Of a stretch of 64,000 nucleotides of DNA, positions 1 to 11,689 are shown in pieces. How positions within the stretch are numbered: position 1 is the stretch's first letter; each line of letters begins with the position of its first letter. The position numbers were made by a program, and so were the translations under genes. Source of the stretch: Chlorops oryzae. Lineage: Eukaryota > Arthropoda > Insecta > Diptera > Chloropidae. The notes beneath the pieces were generated by a model. That model did no database searches and was not told the DNA's origin. It saw only the letters and a program-made list of their open reading frames with translations. Where the stretch lies: NCBI GenBank assembly GCA_020466095.1, contig CM035806.1:61888229-61952228 (forward strand). Direction: 5' to 3'.

Positions 1-566
1 CTAGAGGTACCCCTTAATAATGGACCGATCGAAATTTTTGGGGAGGACGTTTATGGCTATCAGGAAAGCATACGTGGAAACTTTCGTTCAAGTCCCATTG
101 GTATTTCGGGTGCAGGAGATAATTTTCGGAAAACGCCCTTATACCACGCCCACTTTTCCAATTTTTTGCAATCATATTACTTTAAACATGTTCAAATATA
201 AAATTTCATCAAAATATCTTGAAAAACTTCGATTTTAGAACAGTTTTTGTGATTTTCGTAACAGACCCTAGTACTGGAGGTACCCCTAAAAAATGGTCCC
301 ATCTCGGCCATTCTCGAACCTGTTCTTACTCATGTCCTCGTCAGCACGCATACCAAATTTCGTCAAGATAGCTCAACTCCTTCGATAAGAAAACTGTATA
401 CAGACAGACGGACGGACAGACCGACAGACGGACATGTCTAAATCGAATCTCCTGGTGACGCTGATCGTTTCTATATATATTTTGTATGGTATGTCTCGAC
501 TGGTTATGGGTGTTACACACAATCACACAAACGAAATATACCCTCGACACAGAGTGTGTCGGGTAT
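1..566 (+). mobile_element. HINE/Helentron-like non-autonomous element, family 2, left-truncated by window
   Basis: This is the reverse-complement relative of 39340-40140: both carry the GGTACC..CTAGTACTGGAGG block, a GACGGACA microsatellite (about 405-433 here) and the GACATGTCTAAATCGAAT block. The 3' end is a hairpin (ATACCC..GACAC / GTGTC..GGGTAT) at about 530-566. In the other copy the 5' side has ATACCCGACAC, so the ends share a subterminal inverted repeat, as described for HINE/DINE-1 elements. No coding capacity is seen. The class assignment is inference from structure. Confidence 0.5.
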
Positions 567-609
567 AAAATTTCTGTACATTTCAACCTTGTGTACTTCG
601 ATTTCATTA

Positions 610-932
610 CACTGCAGCCACACGTTCAATAATTTGCTTTAACTTGAGCACACCTACTGGTTGTCAAAATTCTTTAAAATTGAAGCTATGACGTAGGCTG
701 CACGCAACTTGAAAGGCAATTTTATTTTCAAAATTCCGTCGTCAAGGAAACAACTTAGAATGCTATGCAACTATGATCAGCTGTTAAAAACTTGAACGTA
801 AAATTGAAACGGAGCTTGAAAGAAAAATTTAAGTCAATTTGGCGTTCAAGTTCGAAAAGTGTGACTGTGTTAGTAAAATGTTTTGAGTGTATGGGAACTT
901 GAAAGGCAAAAATTGAACGTGTGGCTGCCGTG
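610..932. mobile_element. TIR MITE, TTA target duplication
   Basis: The ends are inverted: CACTGCAGCCACACGTTCAA at the left and its near-complement (TTGAACGTGTGGCTGCCGTG) at the right. TTA flanks both sides, which fits a PIF/Harbinger-type TWA duplication. The interior is AT-rich and non-coding. Confidence 0.65.
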
Positions 933-2068
933 TTATTGACTTATTTAAACTTTTATACAGTAAAAACATTGAATTTGATTGGAACACTTAGAGTTCGTAA
1001 ACTCAATTATGTGAAAAAATTGGACACAACCCTCCCGTTTTTAAAGGTACGTTCAACTTCTGGGACAATTTAAATTACTTCAGAGTTACTTGGTCCTTTT
1101 ACTTGGGGGACGAAGAAGGAATGTGCAAGCCGTTTCTGTACAACCACACGGCCAAGCGCTTCCTCTCGTTACACACCTGCAGTAAATCTGTACACTTTCT
1201 TTATTTTTGTCATAAATACGATAATTGCGGCTGGATACGATCGCCTACAAAACTATTTTTATGAATTGTTATAGCTGGGCAATTCCACGACAAAACAGTC
1301 CTACAGGTCACTCCCGTCACAGACATTATTCGGAGCAAAAATTAGGTAAATTGAGTGCTTAACTGTTGCTGACAGTTTTCAAAAATTTTAATCCTTGAGA
1401 ATTCATCGCTGTTTTAATTATTGTGAGCCTAGACCTTAAAAAAGAGTGTGTGACCGTCGCAATGGAATTGCCTAGCTGCTTCTTGAATTTTTATCAAACG
1501 CAACACGGCACTTTCGAATGCGTCCGTGTATAAATTCTCAATGGCAGAATGAACGTCCAAAGACACAATACGTCCTTTGGCGCTATTTCCAAAAAATTTG
1601 ATACAGACGAATTGCATGCATTGAAATTGGCGCCCTTTTTTCTACTTTTTAAAGTTAAATCATTCATTCAAACCGTATTCGTTTTTTCTTTTTCCAACAA
1701 TATCGTTTACTTTAATCATGATATGAATTATTTTCGAATTTGACCATCTTCGAAACATTATTTCCAAAGCTTTAACACGTATTTTTCATTAAAATATACG
1801 TTAGATGATTGCAACAGCCCCACAACAAAGTGAAGTATTCAGTTCCCGTCCGATTTAAAGTACGAAAAAGATAAAACAATCGAAAAATCTACGACATTCG
1901 GTGACATCTGACATAATACTCACTATTGTGTTTATTGCTCCTCAGGTACTCATCTACATATTTATTGAACCTGCAAAAAAAAAAAAAAAAAAAAAAAAAA
2001 AAGGTTGAGAAACCACATGAAGTACATCAAGCAAAGATCGAACAATAGGAAAAATTTTACCTTCTCAC
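933..2068. other. No recognisable gene; downstream intron or flank of the phosphatase gene
   Basis: AT-rich sequence without convincing coding frames. A run of about 28 A lies at 1975-2002, possibly the tail of an old retro-insertion or a simple repeat. The host gene on the minus strand should continue through here after exon 2069-2260, but I found no frame carrying the P-loop phosphatase HCxxGxxRT motif, so its catalytic exons are probably beyond position 1. Confidence 0.4.
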
Positions 2069-2260
2069 CAAATAATGCGACGGCGTTACGTGTCCAGGTG
2101 TCCTCAGCTTACGATACTGCACACCTAGTTTTTCAAAGCATTCAGGATTATAATATCGATTTGTATCAGTCAAATCGATAACTAAACCAAGGTCAGGTAT
2201 TGCCTCTATTAACATTTGAGCGTCCAGGCGAAGATTTTCTTCAACTCTTTCATTGATATA
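2069..2260 (-). CDS. PIR1/DUSP11-like RNA 5'-phosphatase, internal exon
   Basis: A 64-codon open exon on the minus strand reads through IPDLGLVIDLTDTNRYYNP and ends ..TPGHVTPSHYL. The LGLVIDLT-NRYY-GH pattern is characteristic of the N-terminal half of the RNA-triphosphatase branch of dual-specificity phosphatases (PIR1/DUSP11 and the phosphatase part of metazoan capping enzyme). These remove 5' phosphates from RNA. The exon is bounded by a good acceptor (TTTTTTCTAG before 2260) and a GTGAGA donor at 2068-2063; a second possible donor, GTAAAA at 2060, would add three codons. It starts in phase 0, exactly matching the end of exon 7617-7692. PIR1 is more likely than capping enzyme because the upstream exon has the WTDY..G.R.VAFKVPL order typical of PIR1. 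The catalytic Cys/Arg exon is not in the window. Confidence 0.8.
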
Positions 2261-3940
2261 CTAGAAAAAAATATAAAGAAGATAAATGCATTTTCAAAAA
2301 ATAACAAGTTCCATAAAAAATTGTATGTAGCTAGGAATAGTAAGTAATACTTTAGCTATGGCTATACGTAGTGAGAGAAATACGAATTTCCCTATTTTGA
2401 GGGCATTGCACCACCTCTATACTTTACTTAATATTCATCAAATTTTGCAAAGATAAGTTGTTGATATATGGCAATTTTTTAAGCCCCCTGGGAGCGAAGA
2501 AAAATCACTATTACCAAAGATGGCCACCTCAATAGATACATAAATATATATAATAAAATATTCATATATGAAAAAAATAAAGATCTTCGTAATGGAATGC
2601 ATTTAACGTTTCTGGCGCTTAAGACACGATATCGTCCATATGTATGCAGTCACGAATAACGCGCCAAAGGCTAAACACCATTTCCTTTGGATATTTAGAC
2701 ATGAGTGAATAATTATTAACGATTTCACAAGTGTAAGGACGTAATGTGCCGCCCAAGTTACATGCATCCCTCCGTTCAACAACACAACAGTTTCGCTTTG
2801 GAACATTATTTAATTAAGAAAAACAATTTAATTTTCCTACAGCGACATGATGTGTTGATACTGCATTTTTAATATAAAGTGCATTTTAAGTTTTATTTTC
2901 GGCTGATGTTTGAGTGAACATGCGTTATTAACACACTGCAAGCTTAAAAGCATTGTTGGTGGCCTCATTGAAATGCGTAAAATACAGGTATGCGCAATCA
3001 ATTATATCAACATATGAAGGGCATATGAACCGGTTGCCGACAGAGTAAAACTTTCTCGTTTCGCCTTGTTAAAGATTTTTCTCTCCGTGTGGTTATCTGC
3101 AGCTTCTTGATCGCTGTTTTTAGTCTAACATCGCAGCTTTATTGAATATTAATTAAGCTAGCTCCACTTTACCCCAAAAATTAGTTCGTTTGCCTCGTTC
3201 AAAAATCTATTTCTTAAGCCAGTACTCTACTAAAATTAATACCAGCCCGGGCAGATGAAAATATCTATCTTTAATTAAAATAATGTGGAAGGATATGGTC
3301 ATATAAAGCATATTAAATCTATCGCGAAGGAGAAAACGTGTAACTTTCTATCATAGAAGTATGGAAAAGGCGAATAAAATGGAATTTCAATCATGTGATC
3401 CGAAATAAATTGCCAAATTTACAGCAAAAAAGATTTCAATACATCTAATTTGAGTATTTTATTTATCTCAGAGCGCTTAATTCAGACACAAATTTCCGTT
3501 GTGCCAAAACCAGTAAACGAAGGATACACATATCAAAAGACTAATTCTGGTTTCAAGAAAAAAAAAAATTTAAACTTTACCTCAAATGTATATCGAGGAT
3601 AATATTAACAGCCCGATTCTAAACATTTCCGGTGAACGAATCCCCAAGGAATTTGTTTCCCGAGAGTAAACTTCTTCTTTTTTAAATATTTTGGGTAATA
3701 AATTTGATGGGCAATGCGTATTTGACCCATACCTAATGCTCCTATTTATCCTGTTTTTCGCAGGATTATCCAACTTTTTAAAGAGAAATCCTGCCAGAAA
3801 TTCAAACCTGTATTTAGCTATGAAAATCCTGTAAAATATACAATTTATCATGTATTCATTCAAATAAGCGTTTTAACAATTTTCAACTCATGACAACTGT
3901 CAATTTTCAACAAAAGACCAACTTAACGCTAAATCTCAAC
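2261..3940. other. Intron sequence of the phosphatase gene (first part)
   Basis: AT-rich intronic sequence with no exon I can support. The longest minus-strand frames (around 2603-2806 and 3582-3863) have no recognisable family features. Confidence 0.5.
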
Positions 3941-4879
3941 CATACAATACTACAAGCGACACTCTCTAAATTTTTTGAATTTGCTTGTAGGTATGATAAG
4001 AATATGCGGGTGCGATAGAGACAGAGAACAGTTTACATGAGTGCGACTGAAAAAGATAGAGTTTTATCAACGACTGCTGTGGTGAACAGTTCAACAGCCC
4101 TGCAGGAAGTATGAGTAGTTAAGCTCTAGCGTTTTACTAGTTCTAATTCCACCAGCACTGGTTCTTCTTTATACCCCTGGTTATGTATTACTCTGTACAA
4201 AATTAACATTGCGTGTGGGCTAAAAATCACAAATTGTACACTTGAACTAACGCTTTTTTAGTGATTTGGGAACCAATTGGGTAAATTGGGTATATGTTAG
4301 TAAAACACTAGTTCCTTTGAAAGATTATTGACCATATTTTGTGGTTTTTTGGTTATTTTTGTTCTAAAATTTTTTGAGCCTCCAATACGCAATATTTAAA
4401 AGACACCGAATTATTTTTCGTGTTTGTTTTATTTACAAAAATATTTGTAATATATAAAGATAGATTTTATTTTTGATTTCGGAGCACCAACGCTCTTTGC
4501 AACAACTATATAATGGCAACTCTTATTACTGACACGAAAAACCATTTTTCCATGCAATACTAGTCGGAGCTTTATACGAAGCCCTACCCCCCTTTGCACT
4601 AGTTCTTTAGTTTTGGTGAAAGTACTAGTTGCATCCGGGCAATATACCTCACGCTTCCTAGAGGGTAATAAGCATTGAGCTCTGCTGTGTTGAAAGTCAG
4701 ATTGTAATGTCGATGTGTGAGTTCATATATATAACACAAATCGTGGTGAAAGTCAGTTTATTTTATGTGAATGTGTTAACTGTGGGCAAAGTCAGATTGT
4801 GAATGGGCAAAGTCGGTTTATACAAGCTCCCCTCACCCGTCTTAGTGATTTTGGGAAGTGTCGCTTGTAGTATTGTATG
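3941..4879. mobile_element. hAT-type non-autonomous transposon with 8 bp TSD
   Basis: The termini are inverted copies of CATACAATACTACAAGCGAC. Both are flanked by the direct repeat ATCTCAAC (3933-3940 and 4880-4887). An 8 bp duplication is the hAT signature. The 939 bp interior has no transposase. A diverged relative of the interior lies at about 11690-12450. The element sits in an intron of the phosphatase gene. Confidence 0.85.
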
Positions 4880-5055
4880 ATCTCAACCCAAAAGGGGAAT
4901 TTTTCCGTTGGCTTATAGACCAGCCTGATATTGCTGTACCGATTTTTCCGGTATTGTACCGAATTTCGAGGCAAGATACCTTGGGTACACCGAAATTTAA
5001 CGATTTTGCCAATTTGTACCGGATTTTGTACCGAATTTCACTACTGGCAAAATAA

Positions 5056-5196
5056 ATTAAAAGCTCAACCGAAATTAGTAGAAAAATCGGTTCAACAACA
5101 ACGGTTCATACCGTACATGGAACCCAGAACATTGAAATAGATCCAGACGAAGAAATGATTGATGATGAAGGCAAACCAATAACCACCAATGAATAA
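5056..5196 (+). pseudogene. Coding-like C-terminal tail of an unrecognised protein
   Basis: A 46-codon frame ends with an acidic tail (NIEIDPDEEMIDDEGKPITT..) at a TAA (5194-5196). An AATAAA-like signal follows about 50 bp later (near 5249). The composition looks like a real protein C-terminus, and the arrangement would suit the last exon or 3' end of a retro-copied gene. The frame is closed upstream at 5053 and no acceptor is convincing. I do not recognise the protein; it could be chance. Confidence 0.2.
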
Positions 5197-5627
5197 ACCA
5201 TGTATTTTTCACTTATTTTTTGACAAGAATACCTATGTTTTATTAATTCAATAAAATCCTGCGAAAATCTTGTTTTCGAAAAAAAAAAATCCTGTTTTTT
5301 AAACACTTTTCGCATGTTTTTCCTGTATTTTAAGAAAAACAATCTAGGAGCATTACCCATGCCCATTATTTTCCTTACCATATCTATTTAAAAATGGACA
5401 ATTTTAGTCTCGAGAAAAGTAAATTCCCCGGGAATATTCAGAATCTGGCTGTTAGCGTACAAAGCTGAAACTTTCTTAATATTCTGTATTTCATTTGAGA
5501 AAAATTCAATTGCATTCCAATTTATATACCATTGACTGGGCGATAAGGATTCTCGTTTATTTAAGTATATTAAAATGATTTTTAGAAAAACGGAAATTTT
5601 TCTTCTTTTTCTTAGCGATTATTAATC

Positions 5628-6577
5628 CCGCACGGTGTGCTTGAAAAATTTTAAATGGAATTTCGGAAGACGTAAAAATTTTTTGATTCACACTATAGTT
5701 TTCTTTATTTTGATGATTTCTGGTAAGTTTTAAAAAAATCTGTGGAGCCGTTTTTTTTTTTTTTTGAGATTTTCAAAATTTTGTATGAAAAATTTTAAAT
5801 TATGCCAGATTTCACCATTAGATTTTCAAAATAATACCAATGAAAGATAATTTCTTTGAATAATAAAAAGCAAATGTATTAACGGAATTACTATAAGTAT
5901 ATAGCGCTCACCTCCTCTCAATTACTTAGTGCGCGTTTAGACTTAAGAAATAGGTAGTGGTGATCTACAGGAAAAAGAGAGGATCTTCTGTTGGCTATGT
6001 CGGCAAAAGGTTGTGGTTTTTTTTCGATATAACCAAAGAAGTGTTTAACGAAACAACAAAAGATAACTTCAAATGTTCTCGAAACATTGCTTCCTACGTG
6101 TAAACGCGGACTTGCCATATAAATATATACTAACAATATAATATATATGTATATATACATATATGTTTAGGCATATATGAATATAAATTATATAAAAATT
6201 TTAGATTTCACGCATGATTGCAGTCAGTTATGATGCACAGTGAGGGGCTGGAAGCAATATCTTGCTAAGAGGGGGAGGTATGCAAGAGGAGGTGAGCGCT
6301 ATATACTTATAGTAATTCCGTTAATACATTTGCTTTTTATTATTCAAAGAAATTATCTTTCATTGGTATTATTTTGAAAATCTAATGGTGAAATCTGGCA
6401 TAATTTAAAATTTTTCATACAAAATTTTGAAAATCTCAAAAAAAAAAAAAAAACGGCTCCACAGATTTTTTTAAAACTTACCAGAAATCATCAAAATAAA
6501 GAAAACTATAGTGTGCATCAAAAAATTTTTACGTTTTCCAAACTTCCATTTAAAATTTTTCAAGCACACCGTGCCCG
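5628..6577. mobile_element. Fold-back element with ~289 bp inverted arms
   Basis: The left arm (5628-5916) and right arm (6288-6577) are near-perfect reverse complements. They start from the terminus GCACGGTGTGCTTGAAAAAT and run through a poly-T/poly-A tract to AGCGCTCACCTCCTCT. A spacer of about 370 bp contains TATA-rich repeats. No transposase is present and no clear target duplication was found. It lies in an intron of the phosphatase gene. Confidence 0.85.
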
Positions 6578-7082
6578 TTTACAACGGAATACGCTTTATG
6601 GTGTTAATGATGCGGCGACATTTTTTTTACAGCCGAAATGTCGCTTGGTCTGTCGGTTTTGTCAATATGATGCCCTTGATTTCCCAAAAAATTGAAATTC
6701 TGTTGTAACTAGACGTGCTTATTACAAATATTTATCAACCCACTCGAATTCAAAAATTAATTTCACTGCTGCCTCGTTACCCAAAAAATAGGAAATATCA
6801 TCATTATACAGGCATGCTCTAGAAATCGAATCCGAATCAAAATATTCGAAATCAATATATCAATAGAAATTTAAGCTATTTCGAAGTTTTTATGGGGAAT
6901 CGATTGCTAGCGCAATCCTGTAATATATCTTTTGTCATATGGAAGACAAGCTTAATTTGACGAAAGCCTTAATTGAGATAATGGCTAAGTAAACGATAAG
7001 GAAGCCGGGGCGCTTATGTGTGTTTAACGCGTTTCATAATTAATGAATCTTTGCAAAGTTGTTTGAATTAACTTTTTAGCTT
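6578..7082. other. Intronic AT-rich sequence, nothing recognised
   Basis: No coding frame or terminal-repeat structure that I can support. Confidence 0.4.
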
Positions 7083-7298
7083 AAGGCAGTATTAGACGTA
7101 GCAAATATTTGCTTAAAATTGTAGAAAATTTTTGTTTTGCCGCGTTTTGCCAATGAATTATTTTAAATTTTTTTGTATGTCAAACACAACAGAGAATGGT
7201 TTCCGTCAAATAATTTCTGAAAATAATTCATTGGTACGCGACAAAACAAAAATTTTCTTCAATTTTAAGCAAATATTTGCTACGTCTAATACTGCCTT
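7083..7298. mobile_element. MITE with ~80 bp TIRs and TTA duplication
   Basis: AGGCAGTATTAGACGTAGC at the left is matched by its complement at the right, and the match extends inward for roughly 80 bp (through CAATGAATTATTTT). TTA flanks both ends. The transcript would be an almost complete hairpin. Harbinger-type mobilisation is inferred from the TTA duplication. Confidence 0.8.
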
Positions 7299-7616
7299 TA
7301 TGTATTTATTTTGAAAAACTTTTGCTTTGGATTAAACATCTTATATGCAATTAACTTTGATCACATACTCTGAATTTTCATTTTAAGTGTGAGTAAATTG
7401 AAAATTTACATATCGATAAAGCGCTTAAGTAGAAAAATTCGAAAGTCTTACAGCTAATCTTCCATATGGCCACAGATATACATATATAAATTATTAAAAT
7501 TCAAACCATTAATACTACAAACCATTAATATAACAAATCTGACTTCGCCTTTCATTTAGATACACGATGTGGCCAAGTATTTTGGATTCATAGTATAGCG
7601 ATTTTGCAATACTTAC
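7299..7616. other. Intronic sequence next to phosphatase exon
   Basis: AT-rich; nothing recognised apart from the donor (GTAAGT, read on the minus strand at 7616-7611) that belongs to the next exon. Confidence 0.4.
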
Positions 7617-7692
7617 ACTTCTTAGAGGAACTTTAAATGCAACGAAACGTGTTTCTGCAACTTTGGAACCGTAGGGCCTATAATCAGTCCAC
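7617..7692 (-). CDS. PIR1/DUSP11-like RNA 5'-phosphatase, upstream internal exon
   Basis: A 76 bp exon on the minus strand, one base plus 25 codons, reads WTDYRPYGSKVAETRFVAFK followed by VPLRS. This matches the start of the PIR1/DUSP11 phosphatase domain, where a W..Y..G....TRF.AFKVPL stretch precedes the LG..IDLT segment found in exon 2069-2260. The acceptor is TCATTTCAG and the donor is a consensus AGT|GTAAGT. The reading phase fits the next exon without adjustment. The intron between the two exons is 5356 bp and holds the hAT, fold-back and MITE insertions. The first exon with the start codon was not found to the right, so that intron is long or the exon is unrecognised. Confidence 0.8.
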
Positions 7693-8019
7693 CTGAAATG
7701 ACAGTTTTGAAGGAGTTTTAATTTATTTGAATATAATTTTAATACCTATCTGGGATATCCCGTGGCATTATCAATTAATCGCTTTGGAAACAACTTTTAT
7801 TTTAAATCTTTATTGGAATTTCTATTTAGTTTTTCGTAAAATAATCTTTTAATTGAAAATCTGCCACCAATTTTTAAGGACTACTGTTTTTTGTAGAGGA
7901 TATGATGGTATAAATATTGCTCAAAATCACTTTTTCTTCACACTTGCTTTGACAACAGTGATGCCAGACACTATTTTTCAAAATCTGTAGATCCACGTTC
8001 AAAAATTCGTAGATTTGCG

Positions 8020-8290
8020 TACCCAGCCGGAAACTATCGCATGCATGAAAAAAATTATTAATCCAGAGGTAGTGAAGCATTAATTTGTAAAAATTTCTAG
8101 TGAAAATATCACAGAAGCAAGAGCTCGTTGCAACAGACCCTTCTTCAAATGAAATTTTCATTTGAAAGAGGGTTATATACTCCAAATTTCTATGAAGATC
8201 CTATGAAATTTTCATGACAACATGTTTTTCAATATGTGTGCTACAATTCTCAAAAGTTTTATAATTTGATTGTACTTAAGATATTTCCAG
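8020..8290 (+). repeat. Dispersed repeat, inverted relative at 22205-22530
   Basis: The stretch with CAGCCGGA, TTAATCCAGAGGTAGTGAAGC and CAATATGTGTGCTACAATTC reappears reverse-complemented around 22205-22530 with moderate divergence. It contains a short palindrome (CAAATGAAAATTTCATTTG type). The class is unknown. Confidence 0.55.
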
Positions 8291-8355
8291 AATAGATCTA
8301 TATATTTTACAAAAAATTCGTACATAAAGGTAGAAACACGCACGCACATCTGTAA

Positions 8356-8883
8356 AGCGAACCCGACACGGTACTGAATTCAGTACTGAACGTTATATGT
8401 GTATTAGTGAAATAGATGTGTATGCGTCTCACTTACAACGAGGGAAGCGATTTAGTACGCAAAATCAAAACGATTTGGACGCGTATGCGCGACATACTGA
8501 ATTCAGTAACTGAATTCATTTGAGAGAAAATTTTACGGCGAGAGGACGTGATGGCGGACAACGATGATAAATCATTTATTTTGGAATTCATTGAATTTTT
8601 TTATTTCATTCAATAAATTAGTATGAGCAAATTCCTTCCTTTTTTTTAGCCAATTTTTCATCCAAATCCTGTTTTGTTTTTTTGTTTTTCGTTTTCCTTT
8701 TTTTTTAATGCCACTACAACAGCCGCCAAAATTATTTTGTCCGCTTTTGACATCGTCGTCTGCACTCGTTGAAAGCAAGCGACAAATAATGAAGTATACT
8801 AAATTCAGTAACGTGTCGACGCAAACATACTGAACACGTACGTATGAATTCAGTAGGCTATTCAGTACCGTGTCGGGTTCGCT
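8356..8883. mobile_element. TIR MITE, TAA target duplication
   Basis: Both ends carry AGCGAACCCGACACGGTACT in inverted orientation, followed by GAATTCAGTA-type repeats. TAA flanks each side (8353-8355 and 8884-8886), as expected for the PIF/Harbinger group. A solo copy of the same terminus occurs at 29488-29530. Confidence 0.85.
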
Positions 8884-8886
8884 TAA

Positions 8887-9429
8887 CATAGAAATCAAAA
8901 TGTATGAAAATGTATGAAAGCAGACACTCAGCAATAGCGTTCTATTGATTTTGTCATTGCCATTGTTTGTTTCTACCTTAAGGCCAAAATCCGTAGATCT
9001 GGCATCACTATTTTACATTATAGCGGCCTGTACATTATCACGTTTACTCTTTCAGTAATGCGCAGCGTGAGGAAAAGAATAACAATATTAATATATAATA
9101 AGTAAAGCCGGATGCAACCCTGCGCATTTGATACGCATTTAATATACGCGTCAGACACGAACAAATATTTTGCAACAATTAAGTAAGTAGAGAATGACGT
9201 GCGAAGAAAAGAGACGGTTGTGTGTTAAATTTTTCGGAACAATCTGCGCTTATTTCTTTCTCATGCATTCAAATGGGATCTTTTCGAAACATGTCTATCC
9301 GTATTTAGATTAGGGTGACAGTCGCTCGAGAATGCAACTCTCTAATTACTTAAATTTTTGAATTTCATCCATTTAATTGTTTTAATATTTTTTTCTTATT
9401 AGTTCAAAACGCTTTAGTATTTAGTGTTT
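8887..9429. other. No gene recognised
   Basis: AT-rich intergenic or intronic sequence without supported features. Confidence 0.4.
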
Positions 9430-10046
9430 AACCCAGTAAAAAATTTAGGAAGTTTTGGTGAGCAATCCGAATTGAAGCAATGTAGGAGGAATGACTTTTT
9501 CATCCATTCGTAGCATAAGAGAGCAATCCGAAATCAAAATAAATTTAAATTTGATTTCAAACTTATAATTGAAAAAAATCCCATACTTTCAACTTGGCAA
9601 ACACGGTGTCGAGGGTGAACACTTGACTAGGAATCGAGAGTTCCGAGGTTCAAAACCCCACAACAGAGGAGAATCAAAAGCGGGAAATAAACATTTAAAG
9701 AAATAGGTATAATTTAGGTAATATTATAAAAATACTCAAAAACCGAAAAATTAATTTTTTTAAGTCAAAAATATTACTCCATTTGTGCTCCTTCAGGAGC
9801 TACAAAATATTAATCCATTTTGCTCATTCAGGAGATTCAAAGGATTACTCACTATTTGCTATTACTCTCCTTGTCCTCCATTCGGAGGTCAAAATGAGTA
9901 GTCTTTTTGATCTCCATTGGGAGCTCAAAAGGATTGCTCGCCCGTAAGGACATGTAATCCTAAAAAGGAGTACAAAATACATGAGGCTCGGAGATTTGAG
10001 GAGTAATCCAAGATTAATCTTTGAGTAATCCTATTTTTTATTGGAA
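9430..10046. repeat. Repeat-rich block with weak terminal inverted repeats
   Basis: The left end CCAGTAAAAAATTTAGGA and the right end (complement of TCCAATAAAAAATAGGAT) are imperfectly inverted. The interior is full of short oriented motifs such as GGAGCTCAAAAGGATTGCTC and CTCCTTCAGGAGC. It resembles a diverged TIR element; no coding is seen. Confidence 0.4.
9600..9668 (+). repeat. tRNA-like SINE head (B box)
   Basis: GAGGTTCAAAACCCCAC matches a pol III B box with its T-stem, preceded by an anticodon-arm-like stretch. The acceptor stem is poor, so this is a tRNA-derived repeat rather than a tRNA gene. Confidence 0.35.
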
Positions 10047-10268
10047 ATGGCATTCATTCCAAAATAATATACAAAAGGTAAAAACTAATATTCATTTGAA
10101 AATATCCGAAATTAACAACTCCTGGTAACGATATGAACACATCGAATTTTTCTAAAATATGAATTCCAGCTGTCAAAAAACCAAAATGGCATGCCACGAA
10201 AAATTGCATGTCGAGATGCCGGGTTACCTGTGTGAGCACGAACGAAACCTTTAGGCAGTCCGCACATA

Positions 10269-10882
10269 ACCGAAGCCATACACGCTCAAATAAATTTGCA
10301 AGCATGCTTGCAAACACAGCATATTTGACCGTGTGTGGCGCTGCTTGCAAGCATCGTTTCATGTTTGACTAAAAATTTGAGCAAAATCAAAACATTTTGA
10401 TTTTTTGGAGGTGTGGCCTAGTGTTTGAGAAAAAATTTGAGTGTGTATGGCGGTGCTTGCAAATATGCAGTGTAAAAATTCAGTTGAGTCCGGCCGTTGA
10501 AGAGCCAACACCTATCCGAAAATGTCAATTCCGAATATTGAGGGATGGAAGGAAATTTTCATCAAAGTGTAAAAAAAAAAAATTTATTAAACAAAACAAA
10601 ATAAATTAAAATATATCAAAAATATAAAATTAAATTTAAAAAAATTTAAATAAAAAAAATTTAAAAAGAATGGCGAAATTAAAAATAAATTCAAAATACC
10701 ATTTTCTTATTCGAACACATTTTTTTTTTAATATGTCGGCATCTTTCCGCATTTGCTTCTTCAAACTGCAAAATCAACTGATATTTGAGTAAATATTTGA
10801 CATTTTGTTTGAGCGTGTATAGCAAGTGCTCAAACGTGCTTGCAAGCAAATTTGCAAATTTATTTGAGCGTGTATGGCTTCA
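10269..10882. mobile_element. TIR element with ~30 bp termini, nested
   Basis: GAAGCCATACACGCTCAAAT followed by AAATTTGCA at the left is inverted at the right end near 10835-10880. Internal GCTTGCAAGCA motifs are repeated. The flanks GGCAGTCCGCACAT (10253) and TTAGGATACTGAAA look like one interrupted end of the neighbouring family at 10911, so this element inserted into an older copy of it. Confidence 0.65.
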
Positions 10883-10910
10883 GTTAGGATACTGAAAGGC
10901 AGTCCGCACA

Positions 10911-11551
10911 TTAGGATACTCAAATAAAACGAAACCGAAATTCAACTGAAATATTCAACCAAAGAAAAACCAGGTGCGCACACGTTACGACCCAATTAAA
11001 ACTAAACTGAAACTGTTTATCAGCTGACTTTCACGATATCGAGCGACTCAAGTGATTCGTTTAGCTTGTATTTCTATATCAGTACTGCGCAAAGATGAGT
11101 CATCTCACCTCCGCGAGGTGCTGCGCGTCATTTTCGTATATAAGCGCTGTAGAAGCAAATTATTAAAGTGCTTGTGAGTTTTATGCGTGTTGTGATTGTA
11201 TTGCGTGACTGGGCCTATTCGTATTTGCAAGCAAGCAGCAAAGAAAAATTACCAATGTGTTGGTGTGCCCAGCACTGTTCTAAATACATTAATATACTTT
11301 CACTTCTTTTACATTAGCTATCTGTTCGCTCATCCTTTTGAAAAACACAACCAATTATATGCTAACAGTGGCTTCTCAGTATTATTCCAATCTCGCATGC
11401 TAGACCAGCAGGAGCCGAAAAAGTACTCATTTGAAACTGGTTACCTTATGGTATCGCAGTGTGAGAACATTCATTGAAATACAGGTGCTAAAACCATTTT
11501 TCAACCGTAGTAGATTTTCGGTTTCTTTTGGTTCCATAGTGAGCGGACTGC
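10911..11551. mobile_element. Short-TIR element (GGCAGTCCGC..)
   Basis: GGCAGTCCGCACATTAGGAT starts the element and GAGCGGACTGCC ends it in inverted form, with further similarity (GAAACCGAAA) inside both ends. A plus-strand frame of about 93 codons inside (11196-11477) is not recognisable as a protein family. Confidence 0.55.
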
Positions 11552-11689
11552 CATAAAGGGAATTTGGTAATTTATTGAAAAATGTTGACGTACGTGTAAG
11601 CTGCCATACGTGTGCTCATAAAATTGTTGGCATCATTGAAAAGCTGAGCTGGAATTCATAAATTTATGGAGCACGCTTTAGGATGCTAG

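Noticed and set aside
1429..1617. Minus-strand 62-codon frame considered as a reverse-transcriptase or phosphatase exon
   Set aside because: No catalytic motif, no splice sites and no continuing homology.
11196..11477. 93-codon frame considered as a THAP-type DNA-binding domain
   Set aside because: The Cys/His spacing does not fit and it lies inside a short-TIR element.
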